A DNA stretch of 64,000 nt from Calvatia gigantea. Its lineage: Eukaryota > Basidiomycota > Agaricomycetes > Agaricales > Lycoperdaceae. This document shows, one piece after another, positions 35,483 to 47,586 of the stretch; the first letter of the stretch is position 1; each line of letters begins with the position of its first letter. Position numbers and translations under genes: made by a program. Below the pieces are notes generated by a model that was given only the letters and a program-made list of their open reading frames with translations, was not told where the DNA came from and did no database searches. The DNA is taken from NCBI GenBank assembly GCA_025093985.1, contig JACAAK010000007.1, positions 1-64,000 on the forward strand, written 5' to 3'.

Positions 35483-35713
35483 ATCCCTACATTGTCCACC
35501 CAAGGTGTCTCACTTCGCGCTAGAATAGGTACTCAGTGAGAAAAATGGAATTGTGGTTCTGAACATCTATTACTAATAGCATGAGAAAATTGTTATTCTA
35601 TGGGGAAGAGAATTAGGAGTGCTCCGCGTGAACGCTTGGGTGCAGAGCTAAGCGAGGGGTGAGATTGTGGGCCGAACCGCGCCCCGACAACAGGTTTCCG
35701 TCACATTAGAGAA
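35483..35713. other. Short convergent intergenic region
   Basis: Separates the GH35 stop from the F-box stop. It is AT-rich with no gene, and is included in the copied block at 58591-58700. Confidence 0.6.
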
Positions 35714-37093
35714 TTATTTGAACCTTCCCCTTCTCCCGTCGCGCCGACTGGTCGCACAAGGGGACAGTTTCAATAAGAGACCGGCAACTGTGAGCTGCTC
35801 TAACACTTCCTTGGCCCCCTCCATATCTTGCTCCCCAACTTTCATCTGCAAAACCTCCAAGCGGTTAACCTTCGAGTTTGGAGATATCCACCACCGCGAG
35901 CCCACCATCCTCGTCAAATGGTCAAACACCTGACCCCGGTCGCACATTGAGCTCCAATTTGAAGTGTCGACCAGCAAGACCCGCAAAAGTGGCAATAGCG
36001 GTCGTTGATGCTGTGCGTGGTAGGTGAGCCCATCGAACAATTCGCTGCTGCAGTGGTCGTTGGCTACATGGAGCTCAGAGACGAAGGGGGTAAGACTGAG
36101 GATGGATAGGATCTCCCCCATATTGATGAAGTGGTATTGAGGGCTTGAGATCGTAAGACTCTCCAAGTTCCGAATAGTAGAAAGGAAACTCGTGTCGAAG
36201 CCGGGTGAGTGATTCCATCCAAGTCTCAAGTCCTTGAGGTAAGGGAAGCAGTAACCCTTCAGGCTGAGAGGTGACCTGGAGGACTGGATACTATGAATGG
36301 AGAGGTAGGTAAGAGAAGGGAAAACAGTATCAGTAATGGGTGTCGGATTTGGCTGCGGCGTCCCGGAGACCACGAAGGTACCTGATTGCAGGTTCGTACA
36401 GTGCATGAATAGGTAACTCCACGACGCGTAGTCGACGTCGGTGAGCGTAAGATGGGTGAGTTGAGTCCAGGGTATAGCGAGGTTGAATACAGTTTCCTGC
36501 GATAGGTAGGCGTCATAGGTGACTTGCTTCAACTGTTTAGAGCCAGCAAAGATAGTAAGAGGGGTGGAAAGGGTATCGAAAGGGGTGCCGCTGGATGATG
36601 CGATAGTGACGCTGAACAACTGCGGGAACCTAGTTTCTTGGGGAATGAAGTACAAGAGGCGACTGAGCCACGAAGAGGATAGGTCCAAATTTTGGATGCG
36701 ACCATGGAACTGGTCGAGGAAATACTCGAAACGTGTGATTGACTCTGGGTGATCGAAAACTGCTGGTAAGGACGCTTCCAGCTGGATAGACAAAGGTCGA
36801 GTTTTAGCACGTCGGAGGAAGTCGATCGCACACAAAATACGATTATCGCGACTAGCATCTGGTAAACTCCTTGATACCAGGTCTGACATATTAATCGATA
36901 TGTTACTCCATAAACGAGTCGAAGATAACGCGAGGTTTCGCCAGGAAGAGCAAACGGAGCAGAGGAGAAGAGGAGCGACCCCAAAAGAAAGCGCGGGAAA
37001 AGCAGGGAGACATTCAATGAATATTTCTTCCAGGATTTCTGGCGGAAGGTCGCAATTGGGACTGCCTTCATGACGAATTGGAGCTTGATGCAT
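35714..37093 (-). CDS. F-box and leucine-rich repeat protein
   Basis: Intronless frame of 459 residues. An F-box at about residues 14-66 reads CDLPPEILEEIFIECLPAFP, with CSVCSSWRNLALSSTRLWSN downstream. It is followed by irregular leucine-rich repeats (QLTHLTLTDVDYASWSYLF, FPSLTYLSIHS, FPYLKDLRLGWNHS, LESLTISS). Such proteins bind Skp1 in SCF ubiquitin ligases and choose targets through the repeats; large expanded families are normal in agaricomycetes. The target is unknown. It is convergent with GH35. A C-terminal two-thirds copy lies at 58930-59695. Confidence 0.85.
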   Translation of the reverse strand: MHQAPIRHEGSPNCDLPPEILEEIFIECLPAFPALSFGVAPLLLCSVCSSWRNLALSSTRLWSNISINMSDLVSRSLPDASRDNRILCAIDFLRRAKTRPLSIQLEASLPAVFDHPESITRFEYFLDQFHGRIQNLDLSSSWLSRLLYFIPQETRFPQLFSVTIASSSGTPFDTLSTPLTIFAGSKQLKQVTYDAYLSQETVFNLAIPWTQLTHLTLTDVDYASWSYLFMHCTNLQSGTFVVSGTPQPNPTPITDTVFPSLTYLSIHSIQSSRSPLSLKGYCFPYLKDLRLGWNHSPGFDTSFLSTIRNLESLTISSPQYHFINMGEILSILSLTPFVSELHVANDHCSSELFDGLTYHAQHQRPLLPLLRVLLVDTSNWSSMCDRGQVFDHLTRMVGSRWWISPNSKVNRLEVLQMKVGEQDMEGAKEVLEQLTVAGLLLKLSPCATSRRDGRRGRFK

Positions 37094-38365
37094 GTCCTAA
37101 TGTCTATTTGTGTTGATACGGGGTTGTCAAGGCGTAAATAGCGAGGGTACCTATGAAGTACATACCTGGTCCAGGACCGGTATCGAGGGAAGTAGGAAGA
37201 ACAGAGTAGAAAAACCACTGGGTGAGGAGGGCACCGAGTAGTACCCCGCCGTCGTTTTTAAAGCTTCACTCGGAGATGGTTAACTACGTGATCCACATCG
37301 TACAGCGTGCTCTGACGCGATCGCATACTGGGGGTAGAAATTTCCTTGCACGGAGATCAATAAATCAGTGGCATACACCCCGGATATGAAGGAGATGAAA
37401 TTGTTCAAAGATACTTACATCGGAATTTGGTACCAATTATTCGTCCGAGGAAATGGTTTGACCGCCGCCAGTCATTGAGCATGACAGTATAGACTATCAG
37501 GTTGTGGTACCGCCCGTCCATTGGAGAGAGGGTCGTGATAAAAAGGGGGGACAAGAAAGGGGATATGCTACGCGAAATGAGGACGTCCTCAGAGCAGGTT
37601 GCTCCCCGGCCATCACGTGTTTCTTCCTAGGCGAATCGACCCTAGGACCAATCGTCCAGACTCCCAACCCCGCTGGTGCCTTGATTGCCCTCTTGCCTCC
37701 GTGAAAGTTTGTGCAGGTGGACCGTTGACTGTGTACGGAAAGATGCTCCTCCCTTCAGTTTAGTTATCCATCTCAACGGGACTGGTACGCCCCGAACCAT
37801 GCCCCCCACAACCCCCAGTCCTCAAGGTCTCAAACTAGATTAAATACCTACTATAGGTATAATTTATAACCACATAGTAGAGGCGGAGAGGGAATTTGCC
37901 GACATTCACGACTCGGTTTGATGGGACAATGAAGTAGACGCCCGCAAATACGGGCAGGGGTTATCCCTTTCGCACATCTCTAGTTGTCAATGCAACGCTT
38001 AACCCCCTCTTGGACGCAATGTCTGAATCCGTCCAACGATTCAGCGCACTCGAACGTCCTCGCATGCGCCTGGCTCACTCAGCAGAATTTTTAGCGGGAC
38101 GTGGGATTTTTACACCGGAATACTAGCTTCAGGAGAGTGAGCCGGATGCAACTGAGCACCCTATTGAATGCTACAGCAGCCAGCAATCTCACTTCACAAC
38201 GTCAAGCTCTCTACTTAGATAAGCGTATGGCAAACCCAATAACCCACCAGCCGCTTATAGATGTGTAGCAGGTAAACACGACCACACCACTATACATTCC
38301 TCTGATGAATAGGAATGTACTAGACGACCAGTTGGCTGGTCCAGCTTGGGCGATCATGGTAGAAA
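37094..38365. other. No gene recognised
   Basis: 1.27 kb with only short frames. The 37094-37300 part would be the F-box promoter. Nothing repetitive or RNA-like was seen. Confidence 0.5.
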
Positions 38366-38760
38366 GTTGCTGATCTACATAAATACCCTAACGCGCCACT
38401 CGCGAGCCGCCCAAGCGTTCATAAACACACTTATGGTTGAGAACCTCATACCCTTAGCCATGGTTCCTTGTCATGTAATCTCTAAAGAGATTCCGGCGAA
38501 GCAGTCAAAGAAGCGTTCAAGAATCTGGAAAAGCGCCAAATGTTTAATGCTCACGGCTTCTTCGGGCACTGGGCGGGTCTCGACCGCTAAAATTTGTCAA
38601 TCGGAGAAGAACCTCATGTCGGAGTCTGAGCATGGCAGCCAACGCATCAAGTCAATCAATTGATCTGAAAAAAAAGACGTTGATCTTTTTTTGTCAATGC
38701 CAGATTTTTATGCTTCGAAAATCTTTTGTTCCTTTTTGGTCAGGAAACGATCCTCGACTG
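38366..38760 (+). pseudogene. 3' end fragment of the gene at 62613-63842
   Basis: Nearly identical to 63615-64000 from CTGATCTACATAAATACCC onward. It carries the coding tail (INTLTRHSRAAQAFINT, then SGEAVKEAFKNLEKRQMFNA ending in TAA) without the rest of the gene. One base is missing at the splice donor (CACACTTATGG here, CACACGTTATGG there). The copy may extend past 38760, but its partner leaves the window. Confidence 0.8.
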
Positions 38761-39235
38761 CCGGAAGTCCCATTGAGAACCACCACTCGGAACACTTCTC
38801 CATTCCCGCGAGTCCTGTGAACACACCCTCTATACCCTCATTTTTCACACGTCATATACAAAATAATACCCACCGCCTTTATTCCGCCCCACATGGTATG
38901 TTACTACCTGACCAATTGGCAGGTGCTGAGAAGGACGGCCACACGTATATTTGGCACCTCATCTTCGGCATAAGGCACGATATAGATTCTTCCTTGCTGC
39001 CGCCTGTTCATCCATTCATCTATGCTCAAAGGATTTGTTATGCACATGTTCGAGAAACTGTAGTTTACGTTCTGAGTTCGAAGGCTCATTTCGCCTGTGG
39101 GCAAAATTACTGTCGTTAGTTTGTTCGGGAAAACAACTTCTATCAAGGCTTGAGCTGTTTAACCGCGATTTTAACATATTCGTAAAATAGGGAGGCAGCC
39201 TCACTTCCTGTCCTATCCTGGTTGTCTGCAAGGCT
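38761..39235. other. Uncharacterised sequence between two copied blocks
   Basis: Probably the continuation of the block shared with the window's right end, but the partner sequence lies beyond 64000, so this cannot be checked here. No gene recognised. Confidence 0.35.
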
Positions 39236-39741
39236 TGCACATCGAATCAGTAACCCTCCATAAAGGAAGACGGGAACCGGCTGGGAAATCCCGTTTCCCT
39301 TCGGCATCGAGTGACACGTGTGTCCTAAAGCCGAGGACTCACTGGGACACCAGCATGTTGCTGGATGTTCTAAATGTAAATCGTTTGCCTCCTGTTTGAT
39401 GTTTAAGAACCGCTGTCCAACGTTGTCTCGCGGCGTACATGATTGTGCTTCAACAGTTTTTGGAACCGTCGAGGCGTCGTCCTATTCCGTTACAACTTCC
39501 GTGCGACACCCCAAATCCTATACCCGAACTCATTTCCGGATTTCCACTTCTCTATTCCACGGAGACAAGTTCCACGTATCGCGATACCAAGAGTTCGGGA
39601 TTGGAAACTCACACGCCAGACTTCTCAGAAGTAGACATTCTCCTTGCTACTGTGTTCTTCAGTATGATAAATCTCCCCACTCTCTTTGCTGCCCTCTCCA
39701 CTTCCTGCTCTTCACCCCCCACCCGGCCCTTTCTCTCATAT

Positions 39742-41889
39742 ATGTCTGGATCAGACAGCTATACTTGTGATACCGAAAAGAAGCCAACAACGAATGAAGT
39801 TACGGTACAAAGCACCTCGAGTCGTATCGTGGATCAGGAAGCACAACGAGATAACCGCAATTCAATACAAATACCAGACGGAGGGTTGCACGGATGGATG
39901 ACCGTGGCCGGGTCGTAGTTCTTGCGTTTCCTCTTATTGGCGTTTTCTCTTATTGCGGCTTCCAACCGACTTCGCCATAGCTGGTTGATTCTGTTCAGCA
40001 CCCTCGGGTACGCCCCCACGCTAGCGAGGATTCCTTGTATCTCACAAACACACGTAGCTACATCTATTCCTTTGGCGTGTACGAAGGTCTGTGCAACCTG
40101 TTCTTAAAATATTCGGGATTCTCACACCAAAAAAAGATTACTACACCCGCTCATTTCTCCTAGGCCATAGTCCCAGCAGCATTGCGTATGTCTCAGTACC
40201 TTCCTCGAGGAAGAATCTTACACCAACTATGGGTCCTCAGATGGATGGGAAGCTTCCAGCTCGCCCTTCCTTTCGCTTTCGGACCCATCGCAGGACGAAT
40301 ATTTGATGCGGGATACGCTAGGACACTGGTGGCAACTGGATCTCTGCTATTTGTGTTCTCGTGAGTGTCACTTGCTGATGTGTCCGGAACTGTTACCAAA
40401 TTCCCTTTCCATCAAGGCTGTTCATGCTCTCACTTGCTCAAGAAGGTCAATATTACCAAGTGCGTCTCCACCTTTCGCCCAACATTCCCGACATGCTTAC
40501 TTTCACTCACTATAGGTCTTCCTTAGCCAGGGAGTTGGTATGGGTCTGGGAACGGGTTTTCTTTTCACACCGTCCACGGCCATTGTTGGTGTCCATTTCA
40601 AACGTAGACGTAGCTTGGCGTATGGAATCGCATTGACGGGCATCTCCATCGGGGCACTCGTTTTTCCCATCTGTGCGTCATCAATAAGATTAACGTTCCT
40701 GAGAGTGACTAACAGTCGTCTAGTGTTGAAGTGAATACCCGTTAGCAACTCCAGCCTCACTCATACTTACGACCTCACAGCCAGCTCATTCAAAAAATCG
40801 GCTTCCCCGACACCGTTCGAATTACTGGGTACATTGCCCTCGGATGTCTCGCCGTTGACTAGCCCTGATACGACCCCCGCCTCACCTGCTCAGAACAACC
40901 GTTCCACTGATATAGCGTCATTCTTCCATGATCCAGTTTACCTATGGTTCCTCCTCACGTCCGTCGTCCTCTGGCTCTCGCTGATAATGAAACCATTGAT
41001 GAACTGGTTGCCCCCTCAGTGCAGTCATTTCTCTCCTAAGCATTTATTTCCCAGGTTCACATTTACTGATAAGCTCGTGCGGGACCACAAACTGATTTCT
41101 CTGTAGCCTTTTATCTTCAACTCTACGCTGTCAAACATGAAATTGGTGACTCTCTGGCTTTCTACTCGGTGCGGAAAGACCAACGCCGCCGCGACGCTTT
41201 CACTTAATCCGCTACAGCTATCTATCCTCAACGGTGTGAGCATCGTCGGCCGAATCGGGGGTACTTGGCTCGCAGACCGGTACGGCATATGGAATATACA
41301 AATTCCATGTACCCTCGGCACGGCTATATCAATTTGGGCTATACTCGGAACGTATGTACCATTTTGATCCTTCACTCGTATTTTTGATCATCCCGTTTTA
41401 CCACAGACATACTCCCGCGGCTCTAGTTGTCATCAGCTGTCTTTATGGCGTGTTTTCCGGCGCATGTGCGTGCTTTCCGCAGCTCATGAGTCACCCATGT
41501 ACCTACCATTCAACACACGACATAGGGCTCGCCGTGACAATTTCTGGTCTCGTGTCACTTGCTTCATCACCGAGTGAAGTTGGGTGAGTTTTTCACTCTG
41601 TTGCTCTCCTAATAGAAGTAACGGAGGTTCCCTTTTTAGTGCTCGTGTTGGAATTGCCAACGCTTTCATGAGCGCTGGGTTGCTCGCGTCAGGACCGGTA
41701 CAAGGCGCTCTCCTGACTTCATCATTCCATTGGGTTCGCCCCATAGTATTTTCTGCAGTAAGCATTACTATTAAAAGCAAGGCCTTTTAGGCTGACATTG
41801 GGTTCCAGACTCTTATGACAGTTTCGATGGCGTTTTCGCTTGTGATTCGCACCCTTATTTCAAGGCGCAAAAATTCTCAGTGGATTTGA
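39742..41889 (+). pseudogene. MFS transporter copy 4, several one-base indels
   Basis: Full-length copy of 13517-15669 but with losses of single bases in AA, GG, T6 and T5 runs. Examples are GTAAGT to GTAGT at the first donor, GTTGGACTAG to GTTGACTAG and CACCTGGCTC to CACCTGCTC in the exon after the seventh intron. The two exon changes lie close together and shift the frame. All fall in homopolymers, so true inactivation is doubtful. Confidence 0.8.
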
Positions 41890-42230
41890 CTTCCCTTCAC
41901 AAGGTGTTGACGCGTCGTGCTTCGACGTTCCCCAACGCTCTTGTTTCACATGGCAGCCTCGTTCATCAGTTTTTCGCTCTTCTTGGCACTCATTGCGATG
42001 ACTTCATAAACACATTGGACTTTGCTCACATCATGTATGACAATATATATTGGCCCAAATTTATGTGTAGAACGTAGATATAGGCTCACTTACCTTTCAA
42101 TATACTCACAATGCTAGATACTCACTTATTGAACCTATTTTAGTAGCACCTATTCACTTGCTATAACAATGATCCGGAAATCTGATCCAAGATTGGGGAA
42201 CTAGATCGTATACATCTCAGCATATAAACA

Positions 42231-43805
42231 TCAAGAATTAACGGCATTTGACTGAAGAGCAAAAAGCTGCGAGGCAATGAGAAACAGCCCATCTCAAGCA
42301 ACTCGGTAACGTACCTCGCCAGTGGAATCACTGGTCGCGTAGAGGCGATTGTCGTTTCCAAACGCAAGGCCGACAGGTCGGAGGCATTTTGCAGGGCAAG
42401 AGGCGAGGTCTGCGGCCTGGATAAGGAACGAAGCTTCTACGTTGTCACTACTGATGCTGTTAAATGGGTATGGAACACTATGAAAATTGCGTTAACCAAT
42501 TAAAAACTTAAAATGTTTTGAATTGAGACCCACTGAACAATACCATAGCCTGTCGGCGGGGAACGGTCGAAGGATCCGTGGAAAGAGATGAAGACATCCT
42601 TTGCCCAAATTGCCGGGAGGCCTGCACTTATCGGGTTCAACTTGGGTTGGTATTGTTTGATGTCGAGCGGAACAGAGTGTGCCTAGAATACATTTATCGG
42701 ACCGCTGGACGATAGACAAATACACTCAAGACCTTCGCACCTGGAAACTGAAAGATGGAGCGATATTATTTGAAGACTTCCTGCACCACGTATCATCACG
42801 GGCCTCTCCGGTTGTATTCCCAGTTATGACTGGGAGGTTCAAACTGAACTGTGCACCACGAGGGAGGTTCGCGTATTGGGGTACTCCAAGGGGATCGGCC
42901 TTGGGATTCCATAGAGTGCTGCAGTCCGGGAACCCATAGAAAGGAGCTGGGAGGATAGAACCGACAATAGGGTAAAAAACCGTCTCAATCTCATCTGCTG
43001 GGTTGTCGTTTGCGAATGAGGGCGTAATTCCAGTCACGTTGTCGATGGAAGCAGCGTTCTCCACGACAAGGAGGGTTCTGAGGTTGGTGGGACTTGGGTT
43101 ATTTTCGGATGGGAAGACGAAGCCAGCGGGGTTGCGGATACCATAGGCGATGGTTTTTCCAGTAGACCAAGGGAGTGGAAGTGGCACAGTTGTATTCAAG
43201 GCAAAACGCCGGATTTGTGAGCGACCAGAAGTGGGGTCACGCGCAGTGATGTCAATATTGGTCTTAGGCCCAGATCCAATCAAAGATGGCAATAACTGCT
43301 CCAGACCCATTGTTTTCTAGCTGGAGAGTATGAGTGGTCAATTCTACAGCGCAGTCAGGAGTCTTCACGATGACGAAGGTTGGTTACAACTCACCACCAT
43401 CCGCAGGCAAATCCGTAATAAGAGTGGAAGGTGTCGATGCCTTCCTTGTAATCGGGTCATATTTGTATGCTAGAACTTCTGATGCAGTGCTAACATAGAG
43501 TGTGGTGCCATCAACTTGGATACCATGGGTGAATACGTCATTTGCAACGACAAGCGTTCGGTTCCACCGGGGATTGGGTAATTCATTCGTGTGAAAGCTG
43601 ATACTCCAAGGCCGCGTTCGACCACAAGCAAGTTCTGCTCAGAATCGAAGGTGATGCCACGGGGATTGGTGAGATTGGAAGAGATAATAGACGCGCTGAA
43701 TCCTGGGCTGACAGTAACGGGGAACTTGAACGTGACATTGTCGAATTGGAAAACCCCCAAGATGGCTGCTGGCAGACAGAGAAAAAGGGTCAAGGAAAGA
43801 ATCAT
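42231..43805 (-). pseudogene. AA12-like dehydrogenase copy 3, frameshifted
   Basis: Same as 23949-25523 except for one extra A in ATCAAAGATGG (near 43284) and one missing A in GTTCCACCGG (near 43567), which break exon 2 and exon 1. Both are homopolymer length changes. If corrected, the frame would match copy 2. Confidence 0.8.
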
Positions 43806-44163
43806 TGGGAAACGTTAAGGACGCCTGTTCGCAGCGGCTGTGGTGGATTTATGGCCTCAAAACAGTACCAGCCCTTATATTTGGTCAGGCATATCAATAC
43901 AGTTGTAACGCTCGCTTCGTTGTTCTGATGTTCTAAGGCCGAAACACATCAAAGATTTCGGTAAAAACAGGTACTCCCAAAAATGAAGGGCGTGCTGACC
44001 AGTAGAAAGCAAACGCCCGACTCAGATGACAGCGAAATGGAGTACCTATACACATGTGACCAATAGATCGGGGAATTCATGCCTAGCGTCCCCGTCAATC
44101 AGGATGGAGATAGCATGTGATGATAACTGCGTCAATTCAGGCGTGCAAGATACCTTTGCAGCC

Positions 44164-44995
44164 CCTCTTCATTATCCTCCTCCGCCCCCTCCCTCTCCTC
44201 ATTATCCTCCCCCATCACCCTCCCCATCATTCCTCCTCCGCCCCCCTCACTCCTCATTATCCTCCCCCATCCACATCCACCATTCATATCTCCCTCCGCC
44301 CCTCTCCCTCTCCTCATTATCCTCCCCCACCCCCCTCCCCAATCATTCTCCTCCTCCACCCGTCCCCCGCATTCCTCTCACCCTCCGCCACCGCCATATA
44401 CAACTCAGCCACACACATCCAAGACAACGGGGGTGCCATACACGACTAGACCGACATCCGCGACGACTATTTATACTTCGCCAACTCCGACATATACCCT
44501 GCCACCACCACCACCACCACCATCAGACGGGTACCAACCAACGTTCTACAATATCACTGCGGCTGTTCAAGCAGACGACTATATGACGTTCGGTCTCGTT
44601 GAGACTGTCGATGGTAAGCATTCGGAACCATAACATAAAATATCGTCTATGATATTCAATACTTTAACCCGCATAGACTGCAAGGCCATGTGTGACAAAG
44701 TCGAAGGTTGTGGTTTTGTAAACAGTAAGCGCTCTTGTAACTTTCCGCTGGTCAGTGGCTTATACGCCATTTTTAGCTTACCACGACGTAAATGGCAAGG
44801 TAATTCTCCAACAATCACACCATAACGGGAAATTTTCTAACCAAAAATGTGACCTAGGATGGAAGCCCGCTCTTATCTTGCGCTCTCTTTAGGCTCTGCC
44901 ATGGGGCCGAGGACGCCGACAACAGGGGCGGTCAGTCCCAACCCGATGGAAGCATTAACTTCATCACCGATAGTAATGGTTGGTGCAAGGAGTGA
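44164..44995 (+). pseudogene. PAN/apple-type secreted protein gene, 5' part replaced
   Basis: Only the 3' exons remain. A proline/threonine linker (SSHPPPPPYTTQPHTSKTTG) precedes PTFYNITAAVQADDYMTFGL, then introns, then CKAMCDKVEGCGFVNTYHDV, DGSPLLSCALF and NGWCKE-stop (ends 44995). This parallels the complete gene at 46643-47586 exon for exon. The linker has been expanded by a CCTCATTATCCTCC microsatellite (44164-44390). Signal peptide and first exon are missing because the copied block ends inside the linker. Confidence 0.75.
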
Positions 44996-46642
44996 TGTGT
45001 CTACAACTTTTCCCGACATGTAGCTCAATGCCGTCCTTCGTGATTTGGGACTGAATTTGGATAATGTTGCCTAGAATACGTTAAAAACGAAATGCGAACC
45101 GCTCCGTAAATACTGTCCAGTAATTTGTTAGCTGTCCTGTGTGTTCTGCAGGCGATCCAAGTCAGAAGTGAGCGGGATATCAAATTTTGATATTCTCAGG
45201 TTCATTGTGACTTTGGATAAATCTATGTCTCGCCAAACTATCGAGGTCTGGCTAGGCCGTCCTATGGTGTGACCCCGCATGGGCAGATATCCGCAGAATA
45301 CGTGAGCATATTTGGGAATGATGAGCAAGAGCCCACAACAAATGATATGATTTTGATGTTAAACGGCCATTTGATTACCATAAATCTGGCGGAGTGCTTA
45401 CTTATTTCCGCATAGGCATTGGATCGCAAAGCCAGTTTACCTTGAGTAGACTAACGCCGTATCTCCCGCGCCAAAGAGAAACACGGGAATGATATCCTTG
45501 AATATGTATTGCACCCCCTACTTAGAACTCAGCAAGCGTTCTTTCGCCGAATGCACCTGTCGATGCGATCGCACGCATGGATTATTGAGTACTGATTGGT
45601 GGCCTCATGGCATCCCAGATATCGGTTGGATCCGCTGTCATCTAGAGAAAATTTGCTATTGACGTTCTAAAGATACACAACAAATGATCGAGGAATACCG
45701 TTCTATCAAGGAAGTCAACGGCCTAATAAGTCCGTGTGTGATCGGGCTGGCAAAAGCGTTTTTCTTGATGAATCTCATAGAATCGTCGAATTCGAGCCAT
45801 GAGTGTCATTAAATGGGATGAGCGCGACAATTTAACAAACAGCCCTGCCTTCTACGGCCAGGGATGAATTTTGAAGATACTATTTAAGGCCAAGATGACT
45901 AGGACGCGAATATCCCCACTTGGCAGTTGAAGTTGACCGATTGTGATTGCCGACTTTCCTGTCGCCCCCCAACCTTGTCTATGTCCGCAATCAAACCTTT
46001 GAAGAAAGCCCCTTATCTCGCAGCCCATCTCATCTGCCGAGTTCCCGCGCCAATCATGGGAGGCTAAAGGCAGTCTAAGAACAAATCCAGCTCTGTTGAC
46101 AGGGGGTTCCCAAGGATAGGCAGATATCGTGCCTCGTGGCCCCTACTTCTGCCACGGATGGGCAACCATGTTTCCGAAGGGGAGACGATGTACGGCTCTT
46201 CTCGTGTGTGGAAACCACGAACGTCAAGAATGACAAGCAGACACGAAACTGTGAGTATTGAAGGTCTCGGCCAAAGTCGTTCTGTCAATCAACGACGGCG
46301 AAGCGTCACTGACGCATGGGACCAATGCATCAATTAATTCAAAATATTTTTCCTGACATCCCCCCCACGCTACGTCCGAAGGTTGAGGGCTAACACCCAA
46401 CGAAAATGAGTATTTGGCATGGAAGACGCGTCGTTCTCGACCTCCACCATCTTTGTTGGGACCTGGCTTGAACCACATTCACAGACAAAAGCCGAGGAAT
46501 GTAAGAAAAAGCTGTATCGGGGGTCTCAGGACTCTCATGCCTAACGCGTTTAGTATTCTATAAAATCGCAAAATCTTAAATTGTATGGTTAACCGCATCT
46601 TGTGGTCTCTTCTTGTGTCGCTTAAACTATCGCATTACAACT
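44996..46642. other. No gene recognised
   Basis: 1.6 kb with short frames only. Minus frames at 46064-46288 and 46224-46478 have weakly coding-like composition without any domain I know. The last 200 bp act as the promoter of the PAN gene. Confidence 0.45.
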
Positions 46643-47586
46643 ATGCGCGTTCTTGCATTGGCATCTTTAGCCGTCGCCGCTAGCCTTCCTCTTGTGGGCG
46701 GTTCTATCGTCGACTTCGACTGGGGTCCAACCATTTTCGCAAAAGTCAACAAGGACTTAACCTCGAGGAATCGATATGGTTCCCCTCTTCCCCCTTGGAT
46801 GCCCGGGAGCAAACCAGGTTGGTACTACGGCCCTCACCCCGGTGCATATCCTGGCATTCCTTGTCTGAGTAGCGTAAGTACCCTTGGCGCTCTATTTCTT
46901 CTTTCGCGTAACTGAATAAATTTTGGTAGCACATTTGCGAGTGGCTCCAGTACTTCCCTGGTGCTTTGCACTGCCCCCCTAAATACCCACCCTACCCTCA
47001 TCCTCCCCCTCACCATACCACTACAACTACGAAGCCTGCTAGTACCAGCACAGGGCATGGTACTACCACAAAGCCTACGAGCACTGGGGGGACACCCACT
47101 ACGACCACACCCACCCCAACTCCGACCCCCACCGATGGGTACACTCCAACGTTCCATAACATCACTGCTGCCGTACAGGCTGATGATTTCATGACCTTCG
47201 GTCTGGTTGAGACCATTGATGGTAAGGATCCGCCTTCCCACTACTAAGCGATGCTGAAAACTCGAATTTTCAGATTGCAAGGAAATGTGCAACAGCGTCG
47301 AAGGTTGCAACTTTGTTAATAGTAAGCGTTCAACTCACCTTCTAAAATAAGGGGCTAATCATGGGTTTTAGCTTACCACGACGTCAATGGAAAGGTATTC
47401 TACAGATGTTCAATTGCTTTGGAGTTTCGCTAACGATCCCCACAGGGTGGGAGTCCGCTCTTGACCTGCTCCTTGTTCAGGATGTGCCATGGCGCTGAAG
47501 ATGCTGATAACGCTGGTGGGCAGACTCAACCGGATGGCTCTATCAACTTTATCATCGAGAGCGACGGTTGGTGCAAGGCCGCTTAA
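46643..47586 (+). CDS. Secreted PAN/apple-domain protein with Thr/Pro linker
   Basis: Complete five-exon gene of about 240 residues, similar to basidiomycete fruit-body-specific cysteine-rich proteins. Signal peptide MRVLALASLAVAASLPLVGG, an N-terminal tryptophan/proline-rich part (PWMPGSKPGWYYGPHPGAYP) and CEWLQYFPGALHCPPKYPPY come first. A threonine/proline linker is likely O-glycosylated. A C-terminal PAN-like module then begins PTFHNITAAVQADDFMTFGL, with cysteines in CKEMCNSVEGCNFVNTYHD, LLTCSLFRMCHGAEDADNAG and DGWCKAA. Introns start GTAAGT, GTAAGG, GTAAGC and GTATTC. A role in adhesion or carbohydrate/protein binding is inferred from the fold only. Confidence 0.8.

Larger units (their letters stand above)
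39236..44163. repeat. Fourth copy of the transporter/dehydrogenase block
   Basis: Corresponds to 13011-15669 plus the following dehydrogenase and hydrolase 3' end. Entry is at GCACATCGAATCAG (offset 26225 from the first copy) and exit at GATACCTTTGCAGC, inside the last codons of the hydrolase. The dehydrogenase part shares its substitutions with the copy at 23949-25523, showing which copy it came from. Confidence 0.88.

Noticed and set aside
36259..37218. Additional long frames antisense or shifted within the F-box gene
   Set aside because: They overlap a 459-codon gene with a clear F-box and leucine-rich pattern; no independent domain.
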